Source: Macrosoma leucophasiata (taxonomy: Eukaryota > Arthropoda > Insecta > Lepidoptera > Hedylidae). Taken from it: a stretch of 64,000 bases of DNA. The translations under genes and the position numbers were made by a program. Positions 63,553 through 64,000 of this stretch are shown piece after piece. Positions within the stretch are counted from its first letter, which is position 1. Each line of letters opens with the position of its first letter. The stretch covers positions 9,548,001-9,612,000 of the forward strand of contig JAWQUS010000002.1 of the NCBI GenBank assembly GCA_036365455.1, in the 5' to 3' direction. The notes beneath the pieces were generated by a model. That model was not told where the DNA came from. It worked only from the letters and a program-made list of their open reading frames with translations, and did not search any database.

Positions 63553-64000
63553 AGGCAGGCACATAAGGTGTGTGTAAATTACTTACTTAGGTTCAATCGT
63601 TATGATAATCATAGCTAAGTGTACCTATCTCATTAAGGAAATAGATTCTCATTTAAAGTAATGCAGATAGGACCTACTTAATTAATTATTTTATTGCCTC
63701 CTTAGAAATCAAACCATACTTTCGTGATAAGCATCCTTTGCTGTTGTTTATTTTTACACTGATTAGATAACATAACTAACGATTTTATCAGTACTTACTA
63801 AATGTATGTACCTACTTACACTACTTAGGTAGGTATCTATTAATTGTTCATCTGACAAAACGATGGGTAGTGAAAAGTTGGACGAGGTGATTGTACTAAA
63901 TACGTATTGTTATAGTATTATAGGCAATAAATAATGAAAGTTAACACCAAAACAATACATTCTGTAGATAACTAACTAGTACCAACCCACCTACATTTTA

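Larger units (their letters stand above)
62745..64000. other. region upstream of the MADF-BESS gene
   Basis: Holds its presumed promoter and 5' leader, a family D MITE and a SINE-like copy. The small frames here are not supported as genes. Confidence 0.5.

Noticed and set aside
1..64000. CRISPR arrays, operons, bacterial promoters
   Set aside because: Nothing of the sort seen; introns and repeats show a eukaryotic nuclear sequence.

Overview
The window looks like lepidopteran (moth or butterfly) nuclear DNA. It is AT-rich, has long repeat-filled introns with GT..AG junctions, is rich in GTAGGTAGGTACCTAC-like words typical of Lepidoptera, and carries mariner, hAT, LINE, SINE-like and many foldback elements. 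Four cellular genes can be assembled exon by exon, and every junction keeps the reading frame.

Layout. (1) 478-11127, minus strand: a FAM161-family centrosomal/ciliary protein, 4 coding exons, 503 aa, with a dead Buster-type hAT transposon in intron 1. (2) 13529-58719, plus strand: COQ6, the mitochondrial flavin monooxygenase of ubiquinone synthesis, 9 coding exons, 473 aa, spread over 45 kb. (3) 17660-45682, minus strand: a complete 14-exon TRPA-subfamily ankyrin ion channel, 928 aa, lying wholly inside the 34.5-kb intron 3 of COQ6 on the opposite strand. (4) 59472-62744, minus strand: a two-exon MADF-BESS DNA-binding protein, 332 aa, with internal repeats, converging on COQ6. FAM161 and COQ6 are arranged head to head about 2.4 kb apart.

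Mobile DNA makes up much of the rest. There is a LINE with ORF1- and ORF2-like frames (23.8-29.4 kb, in a TRPA intron), other LINE fragments, two mariner families (one as a head-to-head inverted pair at 46.7-49.2 kb, the other as a longer copy and an internally deleted copy), about 14 copies of one ~290-bp SINE-like family, tRNA-like SINE pieces, and many MITEs, several with clear TSDs. All transposase or reverse-transcriptase frames look broken, except the short LINE ORF1.

I found no clearly new defence or mobile system. The most notable structures are the nested antisense ion-channel gene, two decayed tandem copies of one of its ankyrin exons, a mariner palindrome with ~1.1-kb arms, a set of perfect inverted repeats with 2-3 nt loops, and a 111-bp near-identical repeat on either side of the last COQ6 exon.
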